Below the pieces are notes generated by a model. That model saw nothing but the letters and a program-made list of their open reading frames with translations, was not told where the DNA came from and searched no databases. From assembly GCA_937980205.1 (NCBI GenBank), contig CALJKW010000049.1, positions 62,001 to 126,000 on the forward strand: a stretch of DNA of 64,000 nucleotides. Reading direction: 5' to 3'. Of this stretch, positions 1 through 9,657 are shown one piece after another (the first letter of the stretch is position 1; each line of letters starts with the position of its first letter). The DNA is from an uncultured Myxococcales bacterium. GTDB lineage: Bacteria > Myxococcota > Myxococcia > Myxococcales > Myxococcaceae. The position numbers were made by a program, and so were the translations under genes.

Positions 1-1475
1 ACGCCGAGCGCCAGCGCGCGCGCCTCGCGGCGTTGGTCGAGTCGGCGGCCGACGCCATCGAGTGGCTCTCGCTCGACGGCACCATCGAGTACTGGAGCCC
101 CTCGGCGGCCCGCATCTACGGCTTCCCGCGCGAGAGCGTCGTGGGGCGACCGAAGCGGTCGTTCGTGCCGCCCGACACGTTGGCCGAGTTCGACGAGATG
201 TTCGCGCGCGCCGCCCGCGGCGAGGCGCTGCGCAACCTCGAGACGAAGCGCATGCGCGCCGACGGCTCGACGTTCACCGCCTCGGTGACGGTCTCTCCGG
301 TGCTCGAGGCCGGCCGCATCGTCGCGCTGTCGGTCATCACCCGCGACGTGACCGAGCAGAAGAAGCTCGAGGCGTACGTGGCGCAGACCGACCGCATGGC
401 GTCGGTCGGCGTGCTCGCCGCCGGCGTCGCGCACGAGATCAACAACCCGCTCGCCGCGCTGATGGTGAACCTCGAGCTGTTGTCGAGCGGCCTCGACCCC
501 CGCGAGCACGAGCCGCTGAAGGACGCGCGCGAGGCGGCGCAGCACATCCGCCAGGTGGTCAAGGACCTGAAGCTGTTCTCTCGGCGCGACGACGACGCGC
601 AGCAGGACGTCGACGTCGCGCGGGTGCTCGACTCGACGCTGCGCATGGCGTGGAACGAGCTTCGCCACCGCGCGCGGCTGGTGAAGGACTACGCGAGCGC
701 GCCGCCGGTGCGCGGAAGCGAGGCCCGGCTCGGGCAGGTGTTCTTGAACCTGGTGGTGAACGCGGCGCAGTCCATCGACGAGGGCCACGTCGAGCGGAAC
801 GAGATTCGCATCGCCGCGAAGCAGCAGGGCGCGCGCCTCGTGGTCGAGATCTCCGACACCGGGTGCGGCATGAGCCCCGAGACGCTGCAGCACGTCTTCG
901 AGCCGTTCTTCACCACCAAGCCGGCGGGCGTCGGCACGGGCCTGGGGCTCCCCATCTGCCGCCGCATCGTCGACGAGCTCGGCGGCAGCATCGACATCCA
1001 GAGCGAGCTGGGGCGCGGCACCACCGTGCGCCTCTCGCTGCCCGTGGCGCAGGTGAGCGAAGAGGTGGCGGCTCCGGCTCGGGCGGCGGCGCCTCCCACC
1101 GCGCGGCGCGGAAGGGTGCTCGTCATCGACGACGACGCGCTGGTGTCCCGCGCGGTCGAGCGCACCCTGGCGGGCATTCACGACGTGGTCGGCGTTTCGA
1201 GCGCGGCCGACGCGCTGGAGAAGATTCGAGCCGGCGCGCGGTTCGACGTCATCCTCTGCGACATGATGATGCCGCACATGACCGGCGTGGAGTTCTACGA
1301 GGAGCTGCGCCGCATCTCGCCCGCCGAGGCGTCGCGCGTCATCTTCCTCACCGGCGGTGCGTTCACCGCGAAGGCCCGCGAGTTTCTCGACCGCGTGTCG
1401 AACCAGCGCGTCGACAAGCCGTTCGACCCGACGCACCTGCGCGCGCTGGTGAGCGACCGCATCGCGGCGACGTGA
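1..1475 (+). CDS. Hybrid histidine kinase (PAS-HisKA-HATPase-REC), 5' truncated by window edge
   Basis: Cytoplasmic hybrid sensor kinase. The reading frame is open from base 3, ahead of the first possible start (TTG at 33), and reads coiled-coil-like sequence, so the true start lies upstream of the window. Numbered from base 33: a PAS domain covers about residues 1-110; the phospho-accepting H-box AHEINNPL carries His134; then the N-box NLVVNAAQ, the G1 box DTGCGM and the G2 box GLGLPICRR of the ATPase domain. A C-terminal receiver domain follows (VLVIDDD and the acceptor Asp in LCDMMMP). A REC after the ATPase domain suggests a phosphorelay or self-inhibition. No transmembrane segment is visible in the part present. 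The domain assignment is secure; the signal is unknown. Confidence 0.93.
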   Translation, partial: AERQRARLAALVESAADAIEWLSLDGTIEYWSPSAARIYGFPRESVVGRPKRSFVPPDTLAEFDEMFARAARGEALRNLETKRMRADGSTFTASVTVSPVLEAGRIVALSVITRDVTEQKKLEAYVAQTDRMASVGVLAAGVAHEINNPLAALMVNLELLSSGLDPREHEPLKDAREAAQHIRQVVKDLKLFSRRDDDAQQDVDVARVLDSTLRMAWNELRHRARLVKDYASAPPVRGSEARLGQVFLNLVVNAAQSIDEGHVERNEIRIAAKQQGARLVVEISDTGCGMSPETLQHVFEPFFTTKPAGVGTGLGLPICRRIVDELGGSIDIQSELGRGTTVRLSLPVAQVSEEVAAPARAAAPPTARRGRVLVIDDDALVSRAVERTLAGIHDVVGVSSAADALEKIRAGARFDVILCDMMMPHMTGVEFYEELRRISPAEASRVIFLTGGAFTAKAREFLDRVSNQRVDKPFDPTHLRALVSDRIAAT

Positions 1476-1515
1476 TCCGGCGCGAGGCCGGAAACACCCC
1501 CGCGCCTGGCGCGTA

Positions 1516-2388
1516 GTGATGCTCATGGCGCGCATGACTCCGCATCCTCACACCTTCCTCCAGCGGGCGGGCGTCGCCGTCGCTCTCGCCGCCGTCGCCC
1601 TGACGACGTCCGGCTGCTTCACCCGCCGGCTGGCCGAGCGGGCCGGCATCAGCGGCTGGTTCCGCGCCGACGCCGCCGAGTCGGAGCACTACCGCAGCCG
1701 CTTCGAGGCCTTCGCGCTGAACGACGCGGCGCTGCCGTGTCCCAGCCTGCGGGAGGGCGGCGAGAAGCCCGTCGTCGTGCTGGTGCACGGCATCGGCGGC
1801 GAGGGGCCCGAGATGGAGCAGAGCGTTCCGCTGCTGGCGAGCTGGGCGCCGCCCGCGCTGTTCATGTTCCGCTGGGTGGCGTGGGACGACCGCGACGAGG
1901 TCGCCGAACGGCTCGCGGCCGGCTTGAGCCACCTGGCCCAGTGCGCGGGCGACCGCCGCATCGTCGTCATCGCGCACAGCGCCGGCGGCGTCGTCGTCAG
2001 CCACGCGGCGAGCCGCGTCCGCCTCGCGGAAGGGCAGAGCCTCGACGTGCTCACCGTCGCCTCGCCGCTGGCCGGCACCGTGCGCCGGGCCGGCAACGCC
2101 GATGGCAGCGCCGAGGCCACGCTGATGCTGGACCTCGGCTCGCGCATCGTGGGCTACCCGGAGGCCGCGCCGTTCGTGCACGTGGTGCACCTGCGCACGC
2201 AGGCGCCCGCAGATCCGATCATGGCGCCCAGCGGCGACCTCGTCCCCAACGACCGGACCATCGGCGTGCCCGGAGCGCCGCAGCTCGACCTCCCCGAGAA
2301 CCTCGACCACTCCGCCGCGCTCGTCTTCGTGGTGAAGCGGCTCATCGACGGTGACGCGACGCGCTGGCTGTCCGCGCCGCTGATGTGA
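1516..2388 (+). CDS. Putative lipoprotein alpha/beta hydrolase (esterase/lipase-like)
   Basis: Predicted lipid-anchored serine hydrolase of about 290 residues. The N-terminus has a positively charged and hydrophobic stretch ending in a lipobox (TSGC). The core shows HGIGG, typical of the oxyanion-hole region of lipases, and a nucleophile elbow AHSAGG in which Ser is the probable nucleophile. A late Asp and the DHS motif near the C-terminus could complete the triad. Several in-frame starts exist (GTG 1516, ATG 1519, 1525 and 1534), and any of them leaves a usable signal peptide. The gene lies 40 bp behind the histidine kinase on the same strand. The substrate is unknown. Confidence 0.82.
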   Translation: MMLMARMTPHPHTFLQRAGVAVALAAVALTTSGCFTRRLAERAGISGWFRADAAESEHYRSRFEAFALNDAALPCPSLREGGEKPVVVLVHGIGGEGPEMEQSVPLLASWAPPALFMFRWVAWDDRDEVAERLAAGLSHLAQCAGDRRIVVIAHSAGGVVVSHAASRVRLAEGQSLDVLTVASPLAGTVRRAGNADGSAEATLMLDLGSRIVGYPEAAPFVHVVHLRTQAPADPIMAPSGDLVPNDRTIGVPGAPQLDLPENLDHSAALVFVVKRLIDGDATRWLSAPLM

Positions 2389-2391
2389 ACG

Positions 2392-3330
2392 TCAGAAGCC
2401 CTCGTTCTTCAGCCTGGACACCAACAGCTCGATGGCGGCGCGCACCTGCGGCGCGAGGTGCCGGGCCGACGGGTAGACGAGCTGAATCGGCACCGGGTCG
2501 GGCCAGAAGCTCTCCAGCACCGGCACCAGCCGGCCGGCCTCGACGTCCTTGCGCGCGAACAGCTCCGGCATCCACGTGATGCCGTGGCCGCGCAGCGCGG
2601 CGAGTCGCGTGAGCTCGACGCTGTTGGTGACGAGGGGCCCGCGCACGGGCACGTCGATGGCGCGCTTGCCCACCTTGAAGCGCCAGCGCGGCCCTCGCGG
2701 CGAGCCGGAGAAGACGATGCACTCGTGCTGCGCGAGCTCTTTCGGCGACCGCGGCCGCTTCCGCCTGGCGAGGTACTCGCGGCTGGCGAAGTAGCCGCTG
2801 CGTCCGAGCGCCAGCGGCCGCGCCACCAGCGTCGAGTCGGGCAGCGGGCCTGCGCGCACCGCGATGTCGAAGCCCTCGGCCACGAGGTCCACCTGGCGGT
2901 CGGTGAAGTCGAGCTCGAGCCGAACGTCGGGGTAGCGCTCGAGCAGCTCGAGCAGAATGCCGCCCACCCGCTGGGCCATCGGCGGCGTGCCGGTGACCCG
3001 CAGCAGTCCGCGGGGCTCCGCGTGCGCGTCGACCACCGAGCGGCCCGCGTCCGTCAGCATCGCCAGCGCAGGACGCACCTGCTTCAAGAAGGCCTCGCCG
3101 GCGTCCGTCAGGCTCACCTGCCGGGTCGTCCGCTGCAGCAGGCGCGTCTTCAGCGCCGCCTCGAGGTTCGCGAGCCTCCGGCTCACCGTCGACCGCGGCA
3201 GCCTGAGCGCCAGGCCGGCGCCGCGGAAGCTCTTCAGCTCGGCGACGGCGGCGAAGACACGCACCGCCTCGAGGTCGGGAAGGTTGTCCCACTGATTGGA
3301 CAAAGAGTTCACGAAACGCGGATTGTCCAT
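2392..3330 (-). CDS. LysR-family transcriptional regulator
   Basis: DNA-binding regulator of 312 residues, the usual LysR length. The N-terminal winged helix-turn-helix (about residues 15-75) reads FAAVAELKSFRGAGLALRLP, the standard LysR signature, followed by RRLANLEAALKTRLLQRTTR. The periplasmic-binding-protein-like effector domain fills the rest. The ATG at 3330 was chosen because it gives a canonical N-terminus; upstream in-frame codons run into the neighbouring gene. It is transcribed away from a small membrane protein gene starting at 3392, the classic LysR arrangement, so that gene is the likely target. The sequence resembles the CrgA/aliphatic-inducer LysR subgroup. The effector is not known. 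Confidence 0.93.
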   Translation of the reverse strand: MDNPRFVNSLSNQWDNLPDLEAVRVFAAVAELKSFRGAGLALRLPRSTVSRRLANLEAALKTRLLQRTTRQVSLTDAGEAFLKQVRPALAMLTDAGRSVVDAHAEPRGLLRVTGTPPMAQRVGGILLELLERYPDVRLELDFTDRQVDLVAEGFDIAVRAGPLPDSTLVARPLALGRSGYFASREYLARRKRPRSPKELAQHECIVFSGSPRGPRWRFKVGKRAIDVPVRGPLVTNSVELTRLAALRGHGITWMPELFARKDVEAGRLVPVLESFWPDPVPIQLVYPSARHLAPQVRAAIELLVSRLKNEGF

Positions 3331-3337
3331 ACGCGTC

Positions 3338-3350
3338 TTCTGGCTCAGAA
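3338..3350. promoter_or_regulatory. Possible LysR operator (TTCTG-N3-CAGAA)
   Basis: A perfect 5-3-5 inverted repeat sits in the 61-bp gap between the LysR gene and the divergent membrane protein gene. The position and dyad shape fit an autoregulatory LysR box, but the arms are short and could occur by chance. Confidence 0.3.
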
Positions 3351-3391
3351 CACGCCGTGAAGACAACTCGCTTCCCCAGAAGGAGCCGCAC

Positions 3392-3826
3392 ATGACCGCC
3401 GCCACCCTCACCGCCGAGCCCACCCCCGCGAACGTCACCGCCGGAGCGCTCTTCAAGGCCGCGCTCCTCGGCGGGGCCATCGCCGCCGCGGCCAACATGG
3501 CGCTGTACGGCATCACCCGTGTCGCCGGGGTCGACTACATCGGCAACTTCGACCCCAACGTCGGCCTCGCGCCGCTGCCGCCGTTCCTGCCCGCGGTCAG
3601 CTCCTTCGTGCCGAGCCTCGTCGCGGCGCTGGTGATGCTGGGGCTGTCGAAGGCCACCAAGCGGCCCGGCCCGGTCTTCGCCGGCATCGCGGTGGTGTTC
3701 GCGCTGGTGTCGCTGGCCGGCCCGCTGAGGCTCGAGGCGTCGGTCGGCACCAAGGTCGCGCTCTCGCTCATGCACTTCGTCGCCGCGGCGGCCATCACCC
3801 TGCCGCTCGTGCGCAAGGTGAAGTGA
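3392..3826 (+). CDS. Small four-helix membrane protein (DUF6069-like)
   Basis: Integral membrane protein of 144 residues with about four hydrophobic segments: one near residues 20-40, one after a polar loop containing DYIGNFDPNVG, and two towards the C-terminus. The ATG at 3392 has a good ribosome binding site (AAGGAG at about 3380). The overall size, the loop after the first helix and the alternation of helices resemble DUF6069 proteins; that family name is from memory. It is divergent from the LysR gene and probably under its control. The biochemical role is unknown. Confidence 0.82.
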   Translation: MTAATLTAEPTPANVTAGALFKAALLGGAIAAAANMALYGITRVAGVDYIGNFDPNVGLAPLPPFLPAVSSFVPSLVAALVMLGLSKATKRPGPVFAGIAVVFALVSLAGPLRLEASVGTKVALSLMHFVAAAAITLPLVRKVK

Positions 3827-3841
3827 GGCGCCTCGGGGGGC

Positions 3842-5749
3842 TCAGTCGGGGTCACAGACGCCGTCGCAGCCGGGCGCGATGACGCCGTCGGGCCGCAGGA
3901 AGCGGTCGATGGTGCGCTGCGCGCTGGCCGCGCCGACGACGCGCGAGTGCCCCTTGTCGTTCGCGGTCGGCGCGATGATGCCCTCCGGCACGGGGCGGTC
4001 TCCCATGTCGATGACGAGCGCTCCGTCGCCGGGGTCGGCGCCCGCGGGGGCGCTGCCCCACGGCGTGCGCGCGCTGCCCTCGAGCACGGGCAGCCCCGCG
4101 GTGCGCGTGGTGAGGTCGGTGGCCAGGTTCGGCACCTGCGCGTCGTTCTTCACGCTGATGGACAGCAGGCGCCGCTTCCACGGCCAGTCCGAAGGAGCGC
4201 GGAGCCAGGTGGCAGGGTCCGTCGCGTCCCACGGGCCCTGCAGCAGGGCGAGCGCGACGGCCCGCTCGGCGCGCTCGGGGTAGGCGAGCTCGAACAGCGG
4301 CAGGAAGGGGACGAAGTCGATGCTGCGCTCCATCATGAAGGGGAAGGCGGCGCCGTTGACCATCACCACGCCGCGGTCGGTGTCGGGCCCGAGCCGCATG
4401 ACGGTGGCGCCGAAGATGCCGCCCTGGCTGCCGCCGGCGAAGTAGACGCGCTGGGGGTCGACGAGGTCGACGCCGCCGATGCGCAGCTCGCTCAAGCTCG
4501 CGCAGGCGCCCTTCATCGAGCGAATCAGCGCGAGCTGGTTGAAGAGGCCCTGCTGCAGCCGCTCGGCGACGAAGACGAACTTCGAGGCGTCGTTGAGCGC
4601 GTCGGCCACCGCCCCGGAGTCGGGTACGCTCATGCCCGCCCAGTCGGTCGCCACGATGATGCTCTCGAGGGCCTCGGCCACGGCGCGGAAGTCTTCACTC
4701 GAGATGGTGCGCTCGCCTTCGCCCATCAGGCCGTGGCCGTAGACGATGACGCGCGACGGCTTCGGCGCTCCGGTCGCCGGCGCCGCGACCGCCCGCGGAA
4801 CGATGATGGTGAAGGGCACCTCGACGTTCTCGCGGAACGTGGGGCGACCGGCCGCGTCCCGCGCCAGCCGGGCGGGCGGGCGCGGCGAGTCCATGAAGCT
4901 GGGCACGGTGTACGTGCCGCGAATGCGCCGGTACGACGTGACGCGCGTGCCGGCGCCGAAGTCGTCCTCGACGTGGGTGACGGTGCAGCCCAGCCCCTGC
5001 GGCGTCAGGCGCTCGAGCCCGTCGTTGCGGACTGCGAGCATGTCGCCGTGCATCGCGTCGAGGCTGGCCGTGTGAAAGCGCCACGCGGCCTGCAGCGTCG
5101 CGCGAAGCACGCCCGCGCCTTCGAGCGTGTCGAACAGCTCGTCGTACGCCTGCCGCCGCGCCTCGAGGTCGCCCGCGGACGTGGGAGAGCGGTCGCGGAG
5201 CGCGAGGAACCCGGCCTCGGTGGGCACCGGGGTGCCTTCGGCGTCGACGAGCGCGCGCAGCGCGACGCCGTAGGCGCGGTTCGGCTCGAGCACCGCGGCA
5301 GGGTGAAGCCACAACAGCTGCGGGTCTTTCAGGTCGTGCTCCACCCAATGGGCGATGCGCGTGCGCGTCGAGAGGTCGAGCAGCACGGTCGGGGAGTCGG
5401 CCTCCAGCGAGCGGCCGGGGTCGGGCTGCAGCGGCGCGCGCGACGCCTGAAGGTCGGCGGGGCGCGCGAGCTTCGTGATGAGGCGCGAGGCCGGCGAGTG
5501 CCCGTCGAGCCGCGCGAACAGCCTCGGGTTCATGCGCGCGCCGCTGGCGTTCCGGGGCAGCGCGCCGGCCTCGTACGAGAGGGCGAAGCCGGTGGCCTGC
5601 GAGGCGTCTTTCACCAGGTAGCGATCCGACGGCCACGGCAGCAGGCAGCCCTGCGCGTTGAGGTTGTCGCAGCCCTCGGTGACGGGCACCTCCAGCGGTG
5701 GAGCGGAGCAGGCCACCAGGGCCGACACGAGCCAGACAGGCGAGCGCAT
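3842..5749 (-). CDS. Large lipoprotein with alpha/beta-hydrolase fold
   Basis: Predicted outer-membrane or periplasmic lipoprotein of 635 residues. The ATG at 5749 gives a short charged N-terminus, a hydrophobic stretch and lipobox LVAC. The C-terminal half has hydrolase hallmarks: VIVYGHGLMG (oxyanion region), the nucleophile elbow GGSQGG, and a late conserved-looking NDKGHSR His region. The N-terminal half (NAQGCLLPWPSDRYL onwards) resembles a family of large myxobacterial lipoproteins that begin by describing the cleaved product. It ends 16 bp from the convergent membrane protein gene. I infer an envelope esterase or peptidase-like activity; the substrate is unknown. Confidence 0.82.
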   Translation of the reverse strand: MRSPVWLVSALVACSAPPLEVPVTEGCDNLNAQGCLLPWPSDRYLVKDASQATGFALSYEAGALPRNASGARMNPRLFARLDGHSPASRLITKLARPADLQASRAPLQPDPGRSLEADSPTVLLDLSTRTRIAHWVEHDLKDPQLLWLHPAAVLEPNRAYGVALRALVDAEGTPVPTEAGFLALRDRSPTSAGDLEARRQAYDELFDTLEGAGVLRATLQAAWRFHTASLDAMHGDMLAVRNDGLERLTPQGLGCTVTHVEDDFGAGTRVTSYRRIRGTYTVPSFMDSPRPPARLARDAAGRPTFRENVEVPFTIIVPRAVAAPATGAPKPSRVIVYGHGLMGEGERTISSEDFRAVAEALESIIVATDWAGMSVPDSGAVADALNDASKFVFVAERLQQGLFNQLALIRSMKGACASLSELRIGGVDLVDPQRVYFAGGSQGGIFGATVMRLGPDTDRGVVMVNGAAFPFMMERSIDFVPFLPLFELAYPERAERAVALALLQGPWDATDPATWLRAPSDWPWKRRLLSISVKNDAQVPNLATDLTTRTAGLPVLEGSARTPWGSAPAGADPGDGALVIDMGDRPVPEGIIAPTANDKGHSRVVGAASAQRTIDRFLRPDGVIAPGCDGVCDPD

Positions 5750-5904
5750 GCGCGGCAGTGTGGCGAAGCCGCGGCGCGTCGTCACCCGGCGGCATTTGGT
5801 CGGCGACCTAAGGGCGCGTGCTGCGCTCGAGGCGACAGCGCTCGGCCGCCGGCGCCTGGCTGCGTCTCGCGCGCCACGGGCTCTCGTGCGGCCAGCCCGT
5901 CAGG

Positions 5905-7296
5905 TCACGGCGAGCGCGGGTCGATGGCGAGGTAGTCGGCGATCTGCGCGCCCCGGTAGTCGACCGCTCGAATCGCCGCCAGCATGCCCCGCGCGTCTTC
6001 CGGGTCGTGGAGCAGCTCGGCGTCGGCGAGCAGCTGCGGCGCGTCGACGCCTCGCTGGTGCATGAACGAGAACAGCCCCATCGCGCGCGCCGGCTCGAGC
6101 TCGAGCCGGCGAAGGGCGGTCAGCGCGCTGGTCGTCGTCACCGAGCTGCCGAGCAGACCCGGGTGGCTGCGCGCCAGCGCCTGCAGGTCGTCGGTGGTGA
6201 AGCCGGCGTCACGCAGGTTGCCGGTCGCCAGCGGCGACGAGCCGGCCAGCCCCGCGGCCAGCTCGCGGTCGTAGCCCAGCGACTCGAGCCTCGCCTGGAT
6301 GGAGGCCGCGCGCTCCTGCGCGTCGCGGTACGACGACACCGCGCTGGCCCCGACGCCGACCGCCGCGAGCGCCACCGCCACCGGCGCGCCCACCGTCACT
6401 CCGGCGATGGTCGCCACGCCGACGCCGACCTCGGCCACCGCGACGCCCGCTCCGATGACGTGCTCGGTGCGCGCCGTGCCGTTCGCGATGCGGCTGCCGT
6501 AGTTCATCGCGTCGAACACGCCGCCCACGGCTCCGAACGCGCTGCTCGCCTTGCCGGCCAGCTCGGCGAGGCGCCGGCCCGTCGACGCGTACGCCTGCGC
6601 CGCGCCGCCCCCGGTCGCGGCGGCGTTCGAGAGCGTGCCGAGCGAGTTGCCCGCGCGCTCCAACGCCTCGGCGAGCTCGGGGTCACCTCTGGGGTCGGCG
6701 GAGATCTGCCGCTCGAGCGCCGCCGCCGCGGCGTCGAGGCTCCCCTCGAGCCTCGTGTCGGCGATGTTGCGCCCGGACGGGGCCGCCGCCTCGACCGCAG
6801 CCGCCATGTCCGGAGCCAGCCGCTCGTGCAGCTCGACGAGCTCTCGCGCCGCGTCGCGCGCACGCTGGTACTCGGGGTGCGCCGCCCGGAACGTGTCCGC
6901 GTACCGCTGCAGCTCCTCTTGCGGGAGGGCCGGGGCGAGCGTCGTGAGCTCCACCGCGAGCTGCTCTTCGAGCCGCGACACGGCGGCCGTCGCCGCCTCG
7001 AGACGGGCCGTCTGCTCGTCGAGCGCCGCGGTCACGTCCCAGACGTCGAGCGCCCGCGCCGGAGCGACGCCGGTCAGCTGCGCCGCGCTCGTCGCACGCG
7101 TGACCTCGAACGCGCTCTGGCCGTTGATGGAGGTCAGCGCCTGCCGCGACTCCACCGACAGGCGCGCGGCCTCGGCCGCTGCGGCGCGCTCGGCGGCTGC
7201 GCGCTCGGCCGCTGCCCGCTCTGCCGCGGCGTCGCGCGTCGAGCTCTCTCGGGTGCCGCTGTCCCTGGTCGTGCCGCCGCTGCCGCCGATCTCCAT
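5905..7296 (-). CDS. Ala-rich coiled-coil protein with central glycine-zipper hairpin, function unknown
   Basis: A 463-residue protein of unknown function. The ATG at 7296 has an AAGGGAG ribosome binding site. The N-terminus is polar and then carries three AAAER units (residues 23-40). Helical, coiled-coil-like sequence runs to about residue 260. Residues 279-320 are strongly hydrophobic and rich in Gly and Val in a GxxxG pattern, which can form a membrane hairpin. The C-terminal 140 residues are helical and soluble-looking (LARSHPGLL, LADAELLHDPEDARG). There is no signal peptide. The layout coil / hydrophobic hairpin / coil resembles pore-forming or secreted effector proteins, but there is no sequence evidence for such a role. 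Confidence 0.75.
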   Translation of the reverse strand: MEIGGSGGTTRDSGTRESSTRDAAAERAAAERAAAERAAAAEAARLSVESRQALTSINGQSAFEVTRATSAAQLTGVAPARALDVWDVTAALDEQTARLEAATAAVSRLEEQLAVELTTLAPALPQEELQRYADTFRAAHPEYQRARDAARELVELHERLAPDMAAAVEAAAPSGRNIADTRLEGSLDAAAAALERQISADPRGDPELAEALERAGNSLGTLSNAAATGGGAAQAYASTGRRLAELAGKASSAFGAVGGVFDAMNYGSRIANGTARTEHVIGAGVAVAEVGVGVATIAGVTVGAPVAVALAAVGVGASAVSSYRDAQERAASIQARLESLGYDRELAAGLAGSSPLATGNLRDAGFTTDDLQALARSHPGLLGSSVTTTSALTALRRLELEPARAMGLFSFMHQRGVDAPQLLADAELLHDPEDARGMLAAIRAVDYRGAQIADYLAIDPRSP

Positions 7297-7429
7297 GTTG
7301 GCTCCCTTGAGGTGTACGCCCACCCGAACGACGGACCCCGCCGCGATTTGTAGCGCCCGGCCAAGCGCCTGAAACTCCATCGGCTCGCCGGTGCGTGCGA
7401 CAGATTCGAGCGCGCTCCGTCGTTCGGCC

Positions 7430-7693
7430 GTGAGCTCGAAAGCGACCTTCCGTGCGTGGTGGTTGGCGGTGTTGGCCTGCGTGGTGATGGCGTCTGCTGC
7501 ATGCCGGCAGGCGCCGCCGGACCTCGACTCCGAGACCGCGGCGGGCGACGTCGAGACCGCCGCGTTTCACCCGACGGCGAACGACGACGAGGCCGTTCGC
7601 AAGTGTCGCAACGGCTGCAACAGCCGCTGCCACGGCGCCCGCAACAAATCGAAGTGCGTCAACGAGTGTCGTCGCGCCTGCGAGGGGCACTGA
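7430..7693 (+). CDS. Small Cys-rich lipoprotein
   Basis: Predicted secreted lipoprotein of about 87 residues from GTG 7430; an upstream in-frame GTG at 7391 is also possible. A hydrophobic stretch ends in lipobox ASAAC. The mature part is acidic, then basic with six cysteines in a regular pattern (KCRNGCNSRC and KCVNECRRAC), probably two or three disulphides. No RBS decides the start. The gene is divergent from the glycine-zipper protein gene. Function unknown. Confidence 0.6.
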   Translation: MSSKATFRAWWLAVLACVVMASAACRQAPPDLDSETAAGDVETAAFHPTANDDEAVRKCRNGCNSRCHGARNKSKCVNECRRACEGH

Positions 7694-7768
7694 CGGCCTC
7701 TCGCAGCCTGGCCGGCGCGCCATGGTTCAGCTCGCGCCGTCGCGCGGCCAAGTGTATGGCGCCACCTC

Positions 7769-9612
7769 ATGCGCCCATCTCTCTCTCTCGTCGCCGTCAC
7801 GGTGCTGCTCGCGTGCGGCAGCGGTGCCCAAGGTCCAGCAGGGCCTGAGGGCCCCGCCGGACCCCGCGGCGACAAGGGCGACCGGGGCGACCCGGGGCTG
7901 CCTGGCTCGCCGGGAGTCGGCGTCGAGCTCGCGGGCGTCGATGCGGGCAGCGCCGATTGTCCGCGCGGCGGAGCCAGGCTCACCGCCGTCGACGGCTCGT
8001 ACGTCTTCGTCTGCAATGGCCAGCCGGGCGAGCAGGGCCCTTCAGGCACCTCGGTCGTCGGAGCGAGCGAGCCTGCCGGCGTCAACTGCCCGACGGGCGG
8101 GTCGCGCTTCACCGCCGGCACCGCCGTCACCTACGCCTGCAACGGAGCGCAGGGCATGCAGGGCGCGCAGGGCCCTCAGGGGCCGCCCGGCCGCCCGGGC
8201 CGGGGACGCTCACTGGCATCATCACGCCGACGACGGGCGGGTTGACCGGCGGCGCGACGAGCGGCTCCCCGACGCTGGCGTTGGCGACGTGCGGGAACGG
8301 GCAGATCCTCAAGTCGACGGGCTCGGGCTGGAGCTGCGCGACTGACGACGGCACGACGTACACGGCGGGTCAGGGCCTCAACCTCGCGGCTGGGCAGTTC
8401 ACCGCCGCGTTCACGGCGCCAGGCGGAGACAACGGCACTGCGGCCCTGGTGGCGCGCGGCGACCACCTGCACGAGGCCCGGTATGCGCGCAAGCCGTTCA
8501 GCACGGTGGTCGTCAGCCCCTCGGGCACCCCGGCGCAGAACGGAGCCGCGCTGCTCGCCGCGCTCGCGGGCATCACCGACAACTCGGCCTCGAAGCCGTA
8601 CCTGATCAAGCTCGAGCCGGGCATCTACGACGTCGGCGCCGTCGCCTACGTCGGCAAGCCGTACGTGGACCTCGAGGGCTCGGGCCGCGAGGTGACGACG
8701 GTTCAGGGAGCTCCGACGAGCTCGGTCGTCAGCATGGAGGCACGCTCCGAGGTCCGCGAGCTCAGCATCGTGCACGGCGGAGGAACCGCCGACGCGAATG
8801 CGCTGGGGCTCACCCTCAACCCGGGCGGGCTCACCGCCGCGCGCAGGGTGCGCATCAGCAGCAGTGGGGGCACGAGCAACACCGTGGGGCTGTTCACGAC
8901 AGGTACCGGCACCGCCTTGCTCGAAGACTCGGAGCTCACCGTGACGGGCACCTCCGGCCTCGGGATGGGCATTCGCGCCTTGAACGCCGGCAACCTGATC
9001 ATCTCCCGCTCCCGGGTGACCGGCACCGCCAACGGGCTGGTGGCGGGCATCTACGCGACGGGCGCCTCGGTCGACGCCAGCCAGAGCGTCTTCAAGGTCT
9101 CGGGGTCCGCCCTGACCACCCTCGGCATCTACTACGCGCACCCCAGCGGCCGAATGACGCTGCAGGACGTGACGGTGGAGGCTGCCGGCGCGGCCACGGG
9201 CGGCACCCCCGCGGTGTATGCGCTCCAGCTCGAAGCGCCCTCCGTGAAGATCGAGGGCGGGTCGTTCACCGCCAGCCAGACCGGCAACCCCAACGGGTCC
9301 GCGACGGCGGCGACCCTCTTCAACACGAGCTTCATCGCGCGGGGAAGTCAGTTCAGCGCGACCTCGACCGGCTCTGTGGTCGGTCTGTACCTGGCGGCCG
9401 GCAACGGCGCCTACGTGAGCCGCATCGACAGCTCGCGTGTGATCGCGGCCCAGGCCTTCACCGTGACCGGCGGCGCCGGGACGATGACGCTGAGCGTGGC
9501 GGCAACCCAGGTTGCTGCGACCGCACCGTCGGTCGTCCTCACGGGGGGCACCCTGAGGTGTGTCTACGCGTACGACGAGAACGACGCCCCGCTGGGCGCG
9601 AACTGCAACTGA
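7769..9612 (+). pseudogene. Collagen-like repeat lipoprotein with C-terminal beta-helix-like passenger; one-base frameshift
   Basis: The first frame (from ATG 7769) encodes a lipoprotein signal (VLLACGS), then Gly-X-Y collagen-like repeats, Cys-containing modules (NCPTGGSRFTAG) and a second Gly-X-Y run. That frame is lost near 8200 in a GC run. The next frame, readable from about 8200 to the stop at 9612, continues with GTLTGIITPTTGG, a GDHLHE motif and a long Gly/Ser/Thr-rich domain of repeated short strands resembling a parallel beta-helix. Adding one C between 8200 and 8201 would read GRPGPGTLTG and give a single 614-residue protein. The cause may be an assembly error, a true mutation or a slippage site. 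The intact protein would be a surface fibre-like lipoprotein. Confidence 0.75.
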
Positions 9613-9657
9613 CGCGGGCGAGGAGTAGCTGCAACGGCCGCGGCGCGCCTGCGAAGG

